Source: Alternaria dauci
Taxonomy: Eukaryota > Ascomycota > Dothideomycetes > Pleosporales > Pleosporaceae
Assembly (NCBI RefSeq): GCF_042100115.1
Contig: NC_091280.1
Location: forward strand, 868,001 to 932,000
Length of the DNA: 64,000 nt
Reading direction: 5' to 3'
A program made the position numbers and the translations under genes. Under the pieces are notes generated by a model. It saw only the letters and a list, made by a program, of their open reading frames with translations. It had not been told where the DNA came from and did no database searches. How positions within the stretch are numbered: the first letter of the stretch is position 1; the number at the start of each line of letters is the position of its first letter. Below are positions 21,997-32,608 of this stretch, one piece after another.

Positions 21997-24006
21997 CTAT
22001 TTGGCCAAGAACTTCTGGAACGCTTCTTGCTCAATAACAACGCTGCCTACAGCCCTCAGCTTCTTCCTACCCTCCTTCTGCTTCTCGAGTAGCTTACGCC
22101 GTCTGCTGAGATCACTAGCATGCAGCTTGGCGAGGACATCCTTGCGGTACGGCTTAATGGTAGCCCGCGCCACGATTCTCCTGCCGGCTGCAGCCTGTAT
22201 GATGACCTCAAACATCTGTCGCTCGACGTGCTCTTTGAACTTTTCGACCCATGTGCGACCCACCTTGTCGACCTGTGATGTGTGCAGGACGCGCGATACG
22301 GCATCAACTGGGGAGCCGTTGACAAGCAAGTTGAGCTTGACGATGGAGGACTTGTGAAAGCCTGCATCTTCGTAGTCGAGAGATGCATAACCCTTGGTGG
22401 CGCCCTTGAGTTTACCAAAGAAGTCGTCGACAAGGTGCGACAGGGGGATGTCGTACTTCAAGATGACTTGGGTAGCAGTGAAGAAGGTAAGCTCTTTTTG
22501 CTCGCCGCGATTGGCCTCGCACAGCTTGATGACCTCACCAAGATATTCGTCGGGCATCGTGATGGTGGCCGAAACGTAGGGCTCATGGACCTCCTGCACT
22601 TTGAAGTGTGCCTGGTCCTGGTCAGGGAACTCGTTGGGGTTGGTGATGATGGATTCGGTGCCGTCCTTCCACACCACCTTGAAGGGTACTGAGGGTGGCG
22701 TGATGATGATGTTGGCACCATGTTCCTGACGCAAGCGGTCCTCGAAGACGGAGCAATGTAATGTGCCCAAGAAGCCCAAGCGCCAGCCAGCGCCCAAGGC
22801 GTCGGATGACTCTTTTTGGAGCGTGACGCTGCGGTCGTTGAGGATGATCTGCTGGATGCTGTCTTCGAGATGTTCGTGGTTGTCCTGATCGGTGGGGAAG
22901 GCAGAAACAAAGACCATGCTCTTGGGCTCCTCGAAGCCGGGGTATGGCTCTACCAGCTTCTCCGACCCGACAGTGGTGTAGGTATCGCCGACCTTTGCCT
23001 CCTGGGAGCGCTTCATGCCGGGGTTGAAGTAGATGTAGCCCACCTGGCCAGCCTTGAGCACCGTCTGCGGCGTCTGGTCAGGGTACATGATGCCGACTTC
23101 GCCCACAATGTACTTGAGCTTGGTCGCAAAGGAACGTATGGTATCACCCGGCTGTACCTGCCCATCGAATATGCGCACCAGCAGGATGACGCCCTTGTAT
23201 ACATCGTACCACGAATCGACGAGGAGCATGCGGAGGGGCTTCTTCAGGTCGCCGACGGGGGCGGGTATCTTGTCGACGACCGTGGGGAGGAGGGCTGCGA
23301 CATTCAGGCCGGTCTTGGCGGAGACGAGCACGGCGTCCTCGGGCTGGAGCTCAAAGGTGTCGCGCATCTGCTCGAGCACGCGCGGCGGGTCGGCGTGGGG
23401 GAGGTCGACCTTGTTCAGCACGGGCACGAGCGTGAGGCCCTGGGAGAAGGCGAGGTAGAAGTTTGCGACCGTCTGCGCCTGCACGCCCTGGCTGGCATCG
23501 ACGAGCAGCAGCGCCCCTCCACAGCTGGCATAGCTGCGCGACACCTCGGCCCTGAAGTCGACGTGGCCCGGCGTGTCGACGAGATGCAGCAGGTAGTCCT
23601 GCCCCGCGTGCGTGTAGATCATGCTGCATGTCTGCGCCTTGACGGTGATGCCTCGCTCCCTCTCCACGTCGAGCTTGTCGAGAAACTGCTTCTGGCCACC
23701 GGGCTGGATAGTGCCCGTGATCTCGAGCAGACGGTCCGACAGCGTTGACTTGCCATGGTCAACGTGGGCGACGATGCAGAAGTTGCGGTAGCGGTCGATG
23801 GGGATCTGGGCGATGCGCTTCTCGAGCTCTCCCTGGGGACGGAAAGCTTGCGCATACCGTCTGCTGAGGAGGGGCGGCAGGCGCTCAAGCAGGCCTGAGG
23901 TAAGCGGGAAGCCACGGCCTCGGGCTGGACCAGAGACAGAGGCAGAGATGGGAGGCGTCCGCCAGCCGTGCAGAAGGCTGCTCGCAGTTCGGACGCATGA
24001 TCGCAT
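21997..24006 (-). CDS. GUF1: Mitochondrial translation factor GUF1 (EF4/LepA)
   Basis: This 669-aa intronless GTPase binds mitochondrial ribosomes and supports accurate protein synthesis by promoting back-translocation, as known for LepA/EF4. The first 50 or so residues are Arg/Ser/Pro-rich with few acids, a mitochondrial targeting sequence. The G domain carries G1 AHVDHGKST (80-88), switch [12 protein letters not shown]3 DTPGHVDF, G4 [10 protein letters not shown] and G5 VSAKTGLNV. Domain II, the EF-G-like domains III and V and the LepA-specific C-terminal domain ([19 protein letters not shown]... through [21 protein letters not shown]) follow. The length matches fungal Guf1 at 645-680 aa. 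It is divergent from MAD2 with 375 bp between the starts. The 310-codon ORF on the opposite strand is a shadow. Confidence 0.97.
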   Translation of the reverse strand: MRSCVRTASSLLHGWRTPPISASVSGPARGRGFPLTSGLLERLPPLLSRRYAQAFRPQGELEKRIAQIPIDRYRNFCIVAHVDHGKSTLSDRLLEITGTIQPGGQKQFLDKLDVERERGITVKAQTCSMIYTHAGQDYLLHLVDTPGHVDFRAEVSRSYASCGGALLLVDASQGVQAQTVANFYLAFSQGLTLVPVLNKVDLPHADPPRVLEQMRDTFELQPEDAVLVSAKTGLNVAALLPTVVDKIPAPVGDLKKPLRMLLVDSWYDVYKGVILLVRIFDGQVQPGDTIRSFATKLKYIVGEVGIMYPDQTPQTVLKAGQVGYIYFNPGMKRSQEAKVGDTYTTVGSEKLVEPYPGFEEPKSMVFVSAFPTDQDNHEHLEDSIQQIILNDRSVTLQKESSDALGAGWRLGFLGTLHCSVFEDRLRQEHGANIIITPPSVPFKVVWKDGTESIITNPNEFPDQDQAHFKVQEVHEPYVSATITMPDEYLGEVIKLCEANRGEQKELTFFTATQVILKYDIPLSHLVDDFFGKLKGATKGYASLDYEDAGFHKSSIVKLNLLVNGSPVDAVSRVLHTSQVDKVGRTWVEKFKEHVERQMFEVIIQAAAGRRIVARATIKPYRKDVLAKLHASDLSRRRKLLEKQKEGRKKLRAVGSVVIEQEAFQKFLAK

Positions 24007-24381
24007 GAGTGGGCATGAAGTCGAATTCCGTCCCTGGCTGCTGCTCGTTGCTTGGACGCCAGGCGGTGGTGTCGATGACTTTTTTGATTTGATCTAATCT
24101 AATCTTATCTTATCTTATCTCATCAGCCACGGGCAGTTCCTTGCACCTGCCTGCACCGCACCCAGGGACCCACCGCCAGACCAGACCTCTTCCATTCCAT
24201 CTCCGACTCCACAGGCATACTAGGCCTGACTTTGATCTTCCCACCTGCTCGCCTACCAATTACCCCCCTCGCTCGTCGCTGCCTCTTCTGTCGCGCCCCC
24301 AAGGTTGCGTTGCACTTGCCCTAATCAACAAACCCCGTAAACAACACCGAGCCAGCCCTTCACCGCCCACCACCACCCACC
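24007..24381. promoter_or_regulatory. Bidirectional promoter between GUF1 and MAD2
   Basis: This 375-bp gap separates two divergent genes, so it must carry both promoters. It contains a pyrimidine-rich imperfect pentamer tract (TCTAA/TCTTA units) at about 24091-24126. No TATA box is obvious. Confidence 0.65.
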
Positions 24382-25467
24382 ATGTCTGCACCCAAAACCT
24401 CGACCAAGGCCTCGACCAAGACCTCATCCAAGACCTCTTCCAAGTCCAAATCTTCAAAGACTGATTCCTCCAAAGTGCACAAGCTTGCTCTCAAGGGCTC
24501 TTCCAAAGTCGTCAACGAATTCGTAAGTCAGTCGAGCCAAGCATCGCATCCTGCGCTTATCCCAATTAGTTCGAGTATTCAGTCAACACCATACTGTAAG
24601 CATCAAGTGCTCTTGCATCGCCTCCTGCTCAGACGATTAACCCCTGCCAAGTTTCCAAAGAGGTGTTTACCCTGCAGAGGACTTCACTGCGTAAGTCTGT
24701 CCCACACGACGACGCCAATCATATGCTAATGACATGCAGAGTAAAGAAATATGGCTTGACCATGATGGGTACGTGACCTGCCAGCTCGGCTGTCAGCCTC
24801 TCCCTAACCCCCCACAGTGACTGCCGATGACCAAGTCAAGGCTTACATCAAGAAAATCATGGGTCAGTTGAAGGAGTGGATGTACGGGGGCAAGATCTCC
24901 AAGCTTGTTGTTGTCATTACGAGCAAGGAGACTGGCGAGCATGTCGAGCGCTGGCAGTTCGACGTAGGTCATGCAAAGTTTACTACAGCACGGTTTCTGA
25001 TAGCGCCCCAGGTTCAAATTTTCGGCAAGAACGCAAAGGCAAAATCCTCCAAACAGACGGCAGACCAAGAGAATTCCGTCCCAGAGTGAGTGCGCAACTT
25101 CATCCATCTCGGCCATGTACTGATAGCTCCCAGCGCTGGCGAAGCATCAGAAGAGAAAACCGAGGCCGAGATCCAGGCCGAGATCCAGTCCGTGTTTCGG
25201 CAGATCACCGCATCAGTGACCTTCCTGCCCATGCTCGACGGAAACTGTACCTTCAACGTTCTGGTTTACGCTGACGCTGACTCCGAGGTGCCTCTCGAAT
25301 GGGGTGACAGCGATGCCAAGGAAATCAAGAACGGCGAGAAGGTGCAGCTGCGGAGCTTCAGCACTAGTAACCATCGTGTAGACACGCTGGTGAGCTACAG
25401 GTGAGTGACACCATGACACCGGCCAGCTACAAGGGTGATATGCTAATTATTCAGGCTTGCCGACTAG
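24382..25467 (+). CDS. MAD2: Spindle-assembly checkpoint protein MAD2 (HORMA domain)
   Basis: The 244-aa nuclear/kinetochore protein binds Mad1 and Cdc20 and delays anaphase until chromosomes attach. Eight exons, with introns at 24523-24569, 24596-24651, 24691-24739, 24769-24817, 24964-25011, 25086-25133 and 25401-25454, splice to KVVNEFFEYSVNTILFQRGVYPAEDFTAVKKYGLTMMVTADDQVKAYI, a classic HORMA start. VERWQFDVQIF and FLPMLDGNCTFNVLVYAD...SFSTSNHRVDTLVSYRLAD* complete the core and the safety-belt end. The last exon encodes only four residues plus the stop. Two features are unusual against the roughly 200-aa norm: a Lys/Ser/Thr-rich N-terminal extension of about 32 residues, and an acidic insert near 150-185 (SSKQTADQENSVPDAGEASEEKTEAE). 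Both may be lineage-specific. Confidence 0.95.
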
Positions 25468-26942
25468 ATTGTGCTGCGTTTGAGCTTCTGGACCTTCCTC
25501 ATTGTGGTTCAATATCTCATTGTCCAAACTCTTCGCCAGGGCGCACGGTGTACACGGGCCGCAGTTTGTATTTTTGGCATCAAAGAACACGATTGCACCA
25601 TTCCTCAACATCTATCGAGCGAGCATACTCATACACCAATTTTAATGACACAGCTGTGCTCGTGCTTCTCCAGGCGCAACCCTTTCCAAACCTGATCATG
25701 CGCCTAGACCTTAGAGGTCTCCTACGAGGTTGCTGCTGTACCGGCACCATCCCGGTGGTGGGGCGGTGATTTGTGGTTGCGGTGGCTTCTTTGGCTCGTA
25801 CAAAATTTCCTTTCCTTCTCTTTCGGTTCATACCTGTGTTGGTGGTGTTACGGTTGTGTACTTGCAAATCAGCGATGGGCATTTGTCAAGCGCAGGGTCT
25901 CGCTAACAAAGACACTAGTCCTTGTCAACTTCAAACTGGATACCAAAGTGGCTACGCGGTCGGCTTTGCAACTATGACGAGATTCTGCAACTTTTCATAT
26001 GCGCTTGGCCCAACGTTGTGAGGATCCGCATACCTATAGCACAATCGAATATTGTGTGGTTAGGCACGACGGATGTCTTCTCACGTACGCCGTAAAAGTG
26101 GGCATATGGCTTTCCTGGGTGTGCGATGTTTTCTTGCCACCTCGGTACCCACAATGCAATGGTCGGTATCGGGACGTCCCACCCTGCGTACCGGCGTGTG
26201 TTGTGTCTCCGTCCCCTCGTTCGCCAGACCACTTCAACACCTTTGCACGCCTTGGCTGCATTCGCCACCTGTACCCACGAACGAGTCTTTACTGGAACAG
26301 CCATCAAGGCTACTGTCTTTTCCGACTCAACAGAGCCTCAATACTGATGGCGGTAGTGCATTATATGTCCACACGCGGCTTCCAATTCTCAACGATCTGA
26401 ACGAACAGGTTTTCTCAATGAGAGAATTTGCAAGTATGAGATGCGACTTCGTTGGTTGGATACTGTGTAGCGCCAGCTACTGGCTCTGAACCAAAAAGGA
26501 GACCATGTGATCGCGCACAGGTAACAGAACAAAGACACGATTGCCTGTCACAGGGCAGCTGGACTGGTGTTATCTTGGGTACTGTGGCACATTCAAGCTT
26601 CAAGTCCACCCTGTTTCGCATGGTCCATCCAGACAACCTGAACGCAAGCAACTGCCAGAAGACCCGTTGGCCCGCATTACATTACACCATCATTGCCAAA
26701 TTAATCGCAGAGCTGCGGATCGTTTACGACACTGTGGGTATTCTGCCGACTGGATGTGCACTGGCTTCAGAACCATTCTATTTTTTCAATTTCGTTGTGT
26801 GCATCGGGTTCTACTTTGACCTTCAATACCTCGCCCTTTGTTCAGTCGCTACCTGTTATCCTTCTGAATTTTACTGTCCTGGTCTGGACATACCAACCTC
26901 ACAAGCACCTATCGCACCAGAATCGTAAGCCAAGACGCAGCG
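25468..26942. other. Intergenic, 1.5 kb
   Basis: This is the 3' flank of MAD2 and the promoter/leader of the glycosyltransferase gene. The largest ORF (26452-26928, 158 codons) lacks any family resemblance and probably lies in the promoter. No repeat or RNA gene is seen. Confidence 0.5.
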
Positions 26943-29900
26943 ATGGGCTTGAAAGACTTCATTTCTCGCAACGAGGGTGAAGGCTCTCGAGTGCGCGATG
27001 ACGGTCGAAAAAAGGAGGAACCACCGCCAGAGAACCCTCTTGCACCAACAAACAGGACCAGCAATGAATCCATACGATCCGGATCTAAACCGGCAAGCTT
27101 CACACCTATGCAACTTGGCCCATCCAGCGCTCATTCTTCCGGCTCGTCTGGTAGCATCAACTGCAGCAGTAGCACCGTAAGCTCAGATGCCGTACGAGAT
27201 GTCAAGGCCGAGATTCTGGCAAACTGGCTCCATACCAAGCAAGAGGAGCGAGTATGGACCTTTGGAGACGCTGGCGAAGGCGTTTTCATGAAAAGGTCGA
27301 AAGGCAGTTATTCTTGCGCGCCTTATGCGCTCCAAAACGATGGTACAGGTCTGTATGAGGCAGTAACAGAGTTGAACGTCCGGGTATGTTGAGCATACGC
27401 ATAACACCTGCGGATCGTGATCACTGACGTATACAGTGTGCCATGACTGTCAACACCAGGGTAATCAAATACATCCTTGAGCGGACCCAGTCCCAATATG
27501 TTCAAATCCAAACCGGTCTTCGGTTGCAGGTCGTGCCCGACTTCGAAGCCTTACCATACTGTCAAAGGGGTCAGTCCGCTGCCTTTATCGCTTCACGAGG
27601 CATATTGATAGTGTGGCAAGACGACCCCAAGTTGACACTTGAACGCGCAGAGTTCATCATCAACTGCCTGATGAGGATGATGTGCGGAGCTGAGTATGGC
27701 TATGATGCGCAGGACCTGGAATTGGAGAAGGCACTAGGCAAGAATCCCACGGTCTCAATCGAGGATTATGACGACGGATCCTACTCCGGTGACGGCAAAG
27801 AAGACGAACTCAGAGATATGAAGATGTGGCAAGCAGCCTATTGCGGAATATCCATCCTTCTGCTGACTGCTGCCATTGGCTCTGGCTGCAGGCAGATTGC
27901 TATCGAAGAGTTCCAGGCCCCAAAACACTGGCTTCGACTACTCTTCCTAATTTGCGTACCTGCCCAGGTTTGGCTCTCACTGGTAAGCCATACCTTTACA
28001 ATCTGTCGTTACGCTGCTGACATTGCAAGTTTTTCTTCCAAGCGCTCGTCGGTAATCTTGCCCAAATCTGTGGGCCCACTCATCAGATGAAATCGAACAG
28101 CCGATACTATTCTGGAAAAGCGCCCAGGAAAATCAACCGTGATACTTTTGGCAAGCCGCTCCCACACGTGACAGTACAGATGCCTGTCTATAAGGAGGGC
28201 CTGCACACCGTCATCGAGCCCACGGTGAGATCGCTGAAGCAAGCTATCTCCACGTACGAGCTGCAGGGAGGAAGTGCCAACATCTTTGTAAATGACGACG
28301 GAAGTGAGTTTTTGCGCATTACGAATCGAGCTCTACTGACTTGTTGTAGTGCAACTTCTTGGAGCCGAGGAGGCACAAGAACGACAGGAATTCTACGACG
28401 AGCACGGCATTGGCTGGGTCGCCCGCCCAAGGCACGACCCCAAGGGTGAGCACGGGGTGAAGCCTTTCGTCCGACCTGGAAAGTTCAAGAAGGCATCCAA
28501 CATGAACTATGCCCTCCGAATCAGCTGCAGGGTCGAAGATCTGATGGTACAACAGCCACGTGGAGAACGCTGGAGTCAGCTCGAGGAAAATGCTCTTTAC
28601 AAGGAGGTCATGGAAACAGTCATGGCTGAAAACGAGGGCGAAGCTTGGGCCGATGGTAACATTCGAATTGGCGACTATATCCTTTTGGTGGACTCCGACA
28701 CCCGTGTGCCCAGCGACTGTCTACTTGAAGCCATCAGTGAGATGGAACAGGGCCAAGAAGTTGCCATCCTACAATACTCGTCCGGAGTCATGAACGTCAC
28801 CAACACCTTCTTCGAGAACGGCATCACCTTCTTCACTAATATGATCTACACTATGATCAAGTTTGCCGTCGCTGGCGGAGACGTCGCGCCATTTGTTGGA
28901 CACAACGCTATCTTAAGATGGGAAGCGGTACAGAAGATCGCGTACGAAGCCACGGACGACAAAGGTAACAAGTACGACAAGTTCTGGTCCGAGGAGACGG
29001 TGTCTGAAGACTTTGACATGAGTCTTCGACTTCAGAGTGCGGGTTACATCATTCGGCTAGCCTCTTATAAAGGTGATGGCTTTAAAGAGGGCGTTTCTCT
29101 TACTGTATACGACGAGCTTGCTCGATGGGAGAAGTATGACTTACCTGTTTCCATCTTCTGAAGAAAACACTAACCCAAATTTTTCAGATACGCATACGGC
29201 TGCAACGAGCTCATTTTCAACCCATTCATCTACTGGCTTACCAAGGGTCCCTTTACACAGCTATTCCGCACTTTTATCTTGTAAGTACTGTATTCGGGAC
29301 TACCACGGGTCCCATCTTCTGGGTACGTACGTATTTAGCTAACCCTGCGATACCAGCTCCAACATGCCGCTTGCATCCAAGATTACCATCATGGCTTACA
29401 TCGGTACTTACTACGCTCTCGGTTGCTCATGGGCACTTACTATGCTCAACTACTTTCTGATTGGTTTCTTCAACGGATGGCTTGATCATTACTACATCAA
29501 CTCCTTCCGCGGTAAGTTTCCTATAACTCTTTACTGCGTACTTCTCTAACGTCTCCGAGTATACTTCGCTATTGTGATCGTCTTCAGTGTCCTCGGCAAC
29601 ATTGCCCTCGCCATCCTCCGTCATCGCATCGAAGAAGAAAACATTTTCCGTGGCCTCTGGACAAACATAAAGTGGATTCCACTCCTCACGATCTTCCTCG
29701 GCGGCATCTCCCTGCACATTTCACAGGCCCTCCTCGCCCACTTCTTTAGTTGGCCGCTTGAGTGGGGTTCCACGTCCAAGGAGAGCGAACGCGTTAGTTT
29801 CTTTGTTGCCATCAGTAGAGTGCTGAGAAAGTTCAAGTGGAGCTTCATGTTCTGCATTGGTATGACCGCTACTATGATCGCCATGGCGTTTGCGCTGCAA

Positions 29901-30014
29901 GAGGACTGGAGGATCAAGGAACTCATCGCTGTTTGGCCTATGGGTACGGTGGTTGTTTTCCACTTTTTGTTACCTATTGTGCTTAACCCGCAGCTGATGA
30001 CATTTACTTGGTAA
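26943..30014 (+). CDS. Family-2 polymerising glycosyltransferase (chitin/cellulose-synthase-like membrane protein)
   Basis: The 915-aa integral membrane enzyme is predicted to extend a polysaccharide from a nucleotide sugar at the cytoplasmic face and export it. Seven exons (introns 27384-27436, 27983-28029, 28304-28349, 29134-29187, 29281-29356, 29512-29559) close in frame. Order: disordered N-terminus (1-90), a conserved N-terminal domain (about 95-230), two membrane helices (about 280-335), the GT-A domain with HVTVQMPVYKEG (375-386), NDDG, DSD at 535-537 and SED at 639-641, then ELARW at 676-680 where GT2 polymerases have QxxRW, and about six further helices. It lacks the EDRYL and QRRRW of true chitin synthases. 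The product (chitin, glucan or other) is unknown. The stop overlaps a GTAAGC, so a further 3' exon cannot be excluded. It converges on the dehydrogenase gene with 228 bp between the stops. Confidence 0.88.
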
Positions 30015-30242
30015 GCCTTGTTCCGACAAAAAACAGAATTTGTATGATGGAGAGAATGGCGGAGGAAGTAATGACTCACCCAAGGGTGCTAACGTATGGA
30101 ATGTGCTTGGCTTTTCTGTATTTATGGATACAACCTGGCCTTCACGACGAGCAATAAAATATAAAAACCCAGCTTCTGTGCCGTATCTGCATGTCGCGTT
30201 GCTTCAAAATCTGCTTCTTCGAGACCTATCCATGCTTTCTCC

Positions 30243-31673
30243 TCACCCACACCAAGTGACAAACTTTTCGACAACGAATTCGTCTAGTCCCCACTTCCCG
30301 TTCTGCCGTCCAAACCCACTTCCCTTGACGCCACCTTGGCTTCCAGTGGGCGAAGTATAAACCGAAATGCTATTGGCATGGACCTGTCCGTATTCCAGTT
30401 CTCGCGACATCTTCATGAAACGGCCCATGTCGCGTGTCCAAACAGTAGCGTTGAGACCGTACGCAGAGCGATTCGCCAGCGCGATGGCTTCCTCGTCTGA
30501 GGAAACAACATATAGTGACGCGGAAGGACCAAAGGTCTCCTCGTCTAGGATACGGGACGAGGACGAGGGATTGACGACAATCGTAGGCTTGAGCACAGCC
30601 CCACTGCTCGAAGAAGTAGCATCAACACCACCAACGAGAACCTCGTCACCCTTGTCTTGCGCATCCCGAACTACGTCCTCGGCATGCTTTGCAATACTCT
30701 CCGAGACCGCCGAACCAGCCGCTCCCTCGATTCTCGACATAGCCTCCACAAGCAGTCCCTTGAACCTCTCTGCCACACCGTCCATCACGATAATCCTCTC
30801 GGTACTAAAGCAAATCTGCCCGTGATTCAACACTGCACCCATAACACACTGCTTCGCTGCTTCTTCCAAGTCCGCATCCTCGAGTACAATCGCCGGACAC
30901 TTCCCGCCTAGTTCCATCAGCACGGGTTTGAGGTACTTTGCCGCAATCCCCATGATCTTCTTGCCGACCTCCGCACTGCCGATGAATTCAATCTTGCGGA
31001 TGGCTTCATGCGCTATCAACGTCTCAGTGACTTCTGCTGCGTTTTCCCGCCCGCATTGAATCTGGTTCAACACACCAGGTGGACAGCCCGCTTCTGAGAA
31101 TGCTTGCGTGATGAGCCCGTGGGTCTTTGGGCATAGTTCACTTGCTTTGAACACCACGGTGCAGCCTACTGCAATGGCACTCGCTATTCCGCGAGTCGCG
31201 AGAACGAGCGCTGCATTCCACGGCGCGATACACAGCACCGGTCCAACTGGTTCCTTGAACACGAAACCCTGGGTGTTGGGCTTTTCGGTTGGAGGGATGA
31301 CGCCATTTACGGAACTTATTTGCGCGGCGATTTCGTCAAGGTACGAGATTGATATTTTGACATTTTGACGCGCCCAGGCTTCTGTGGCAGACGTCTCTGC
31401 AATTTGCGCGGCGACGAGAGCGTCGGCGTGGGTGCTGTAGTGTGTTGCGACGCGTTGGAGAAGGGCGCGTCGCGTGGTGTGCGAAGATGAACGCCAGTAT
31501 TTGAAGGCGGAGAGCGAGGAGACGGCGGCTTGTGTTGCTTCGGTCGAGGATGCAGAGGAGGCGTAGTGAGCGATTTCTTTGGATGTAGCTTGGGTTACTG
31601 GGATGGTGGTTTTGGTGTGGATGGGCTGATTGTCGATCCAGAGGGGGACCGCGGAGTCTGTGTTGGAGGACAT
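30243..31673 (-). CDS. NAD(P)+-dependent aldehyde dehydrogenase (vanillin/salicylaldehyde type)
   Basis: The 476-aa intronless enzyme oxidises aldehydes to acids. All class hallmarks are present: GPVLCIAPWNAAL with the oxyanion-hole Asn153, KASELCPKT, the cofactor-loop motif FIGSAEVG (230-237), general base Glu254 in MELGGKCP, catalytic Cys288 in NHGQICFSTERI, and EETFGPS near 390. The short N-terminus and NHGQICF resemble fungal and bacterial aromatic aldehyde dehydrogenases (vanillin, salicylaldehyde) more than the 500-aa acetaldehyde enzymes; this subfamily call is inference. There is no targeting peptide, so it is probably cytosolic. It converges with the upstream glycosyltransferase gene. 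Confidence 0.93.
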   Translation of the reverse strand: MSSNTDSAVPLWIDNQPIHTKTTIPVTQATSKEIAHYASSASSTEATQAAVSSLSAFKYWRSSSHTTRRALLQRVATHYSTHADALVAAQIAETSATEAWARQNVKISISYLDEIAAQISSVNGVIPPTEKPNTQGFVFKEPVGPVLCIAPWNAALVLATRGIASAIAVGCTVVFKASELCPKTHGLITQAFSEAGCPPGVLNQIQCGRENAAEVTETLIAHEAIRKIEFIGSAEVGKKIMGIAAKYLKPVLMELGGKCPAIVLEDADLEEAAKQCVMGAVLNHGQICFSTERIIVMDGVAERFKGLLVEAMSRIEGAAGSAVSESIAKHAEDVVRDAQDKGDEVLVGGVDATSSSSGAVLKPTIVVNPSSSSRILDEETFGPSASLYVVSSDEEAIALANRSAYGLNATVWTRDMGRFMKMSRELEYGQVHANSISVYTSPTGSQGGVKGSGFGRQNGKWGLDEFVVEKFVTWCG

Positions 31674-32007
31674 GTTAGGCAGAACCTATTCTCCTAAGTT
31701 CGTCGGCGCTACGGTGATGAAGTCTATACGGTTGCTAGACTACGCTCAACCTGTTTACTAGAGACCCTGATTCCTTCTGGGAAGGGTCCGTATTTCAACG
31801 GCGTGGTATACAGCGACATGGGGAAAATGGCGTCATCGCAAGGCTAGCAGGCTGATCATTCTACGGCAGATGAAAGCAATTCCGCCAGCAAGGGAAATGG
31901 CATGGTGACGGGCATCACATGGTTCGCAGGTGACGCATGAAGTTTAGAAAGTATACGATCCATGATAATCGAAAGATCCGTCGAGACGTAATCGCATGTA
32001 CGCAGCT
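31674..32007. other. Intergenic, promoter of aldehyde dehydrogenase
   Basis: Upstream of the dehydrogenase start and left of the first inverted-repeat element. Nothing else is recognised. Confidence 0.5.
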
Positions 32008-32201
32008 CGCCATACAAGGGAAAAATCGAATACGCCCGAGGTCCCCTACAATTGCCTGGGCAAGGCATCGCCATGTAAAGGGAAGTTTTACGCCCCCTAT
32101 AGTTGCCTAGGTAGAGTATCAGCGTATAAGGGGAAGATTAAAATGCCCCTTCTGTACAGTAGTCGTCTAGGCAGGGTGTTCGATTTGTCCCTCGTATAGC
32201 G
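32008..32201. mobile_element. Small inverted-repeat element, copy 1 (three internal units)
   Basis: The ends are imperfect inverted repeats: CGCCATACAAGGGAAAAATC... on the left and its complement on the right (32179-32201), 20 of 23 matching. The interior has three related units of roughly 35-50 bp carrying variants of GTTGCCTAGGTAGAGTATC and ending near AAGGGGAAGATTA. It has no ORF. It is the same family as the element at 33858-33984, which has cleaner ends but fewer internal units. No clear target duplication was found. Confidence 0.75.
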
Positions 32202-32608
32202 TGCAGGGTAGAAGCTATGGAGAAAGACGCGCATGTAGCCTCGGAGATAAGCTACTCTACAACTCCGCCTCAGCTGACCCAGCTGTTCCTCTATATCCTC
32301 ACCACCAGCCTGAGCACAACAACTCTCGGAGCCTCGCAAACTGCACCAAATGGGAGGCATCGCGAATGCGCATTGATCACAAACTAATGTCATTGCTGAA
32401 TCCTTTAGCAGCACCCCGTCCAAATCCGCCCTTCTGCACAGCCATGCGCCCTCATCTATGCCGCAAGGGCGAAGCTCCAAGGATGGCGAAATTCCTTGTG
32501 CCGGCATACTCAACATCATGTATCGTCATCAGCGATTGTTATAACGACGGCTAATCCTCATCCAAGTTACACGCCTAGGCGTTCAATCTACTCTTCGACC
32601 TCCCTACG
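32202..32608. other. Intergenic between element copy 1 and orphan gene
   Basis: No gene is supported. The ORF 32201-32554 is short and without similarity. This should be the promoter of the next gene. Confidence 0.45.

Noticed and set aside
22816..23748. 310-codon plus-strand ORF
   Set aside because: It lies fully antisense to the conserved GUF1 coding sequence, has GUF1's codon pattern as its mirror, and shows no domain.
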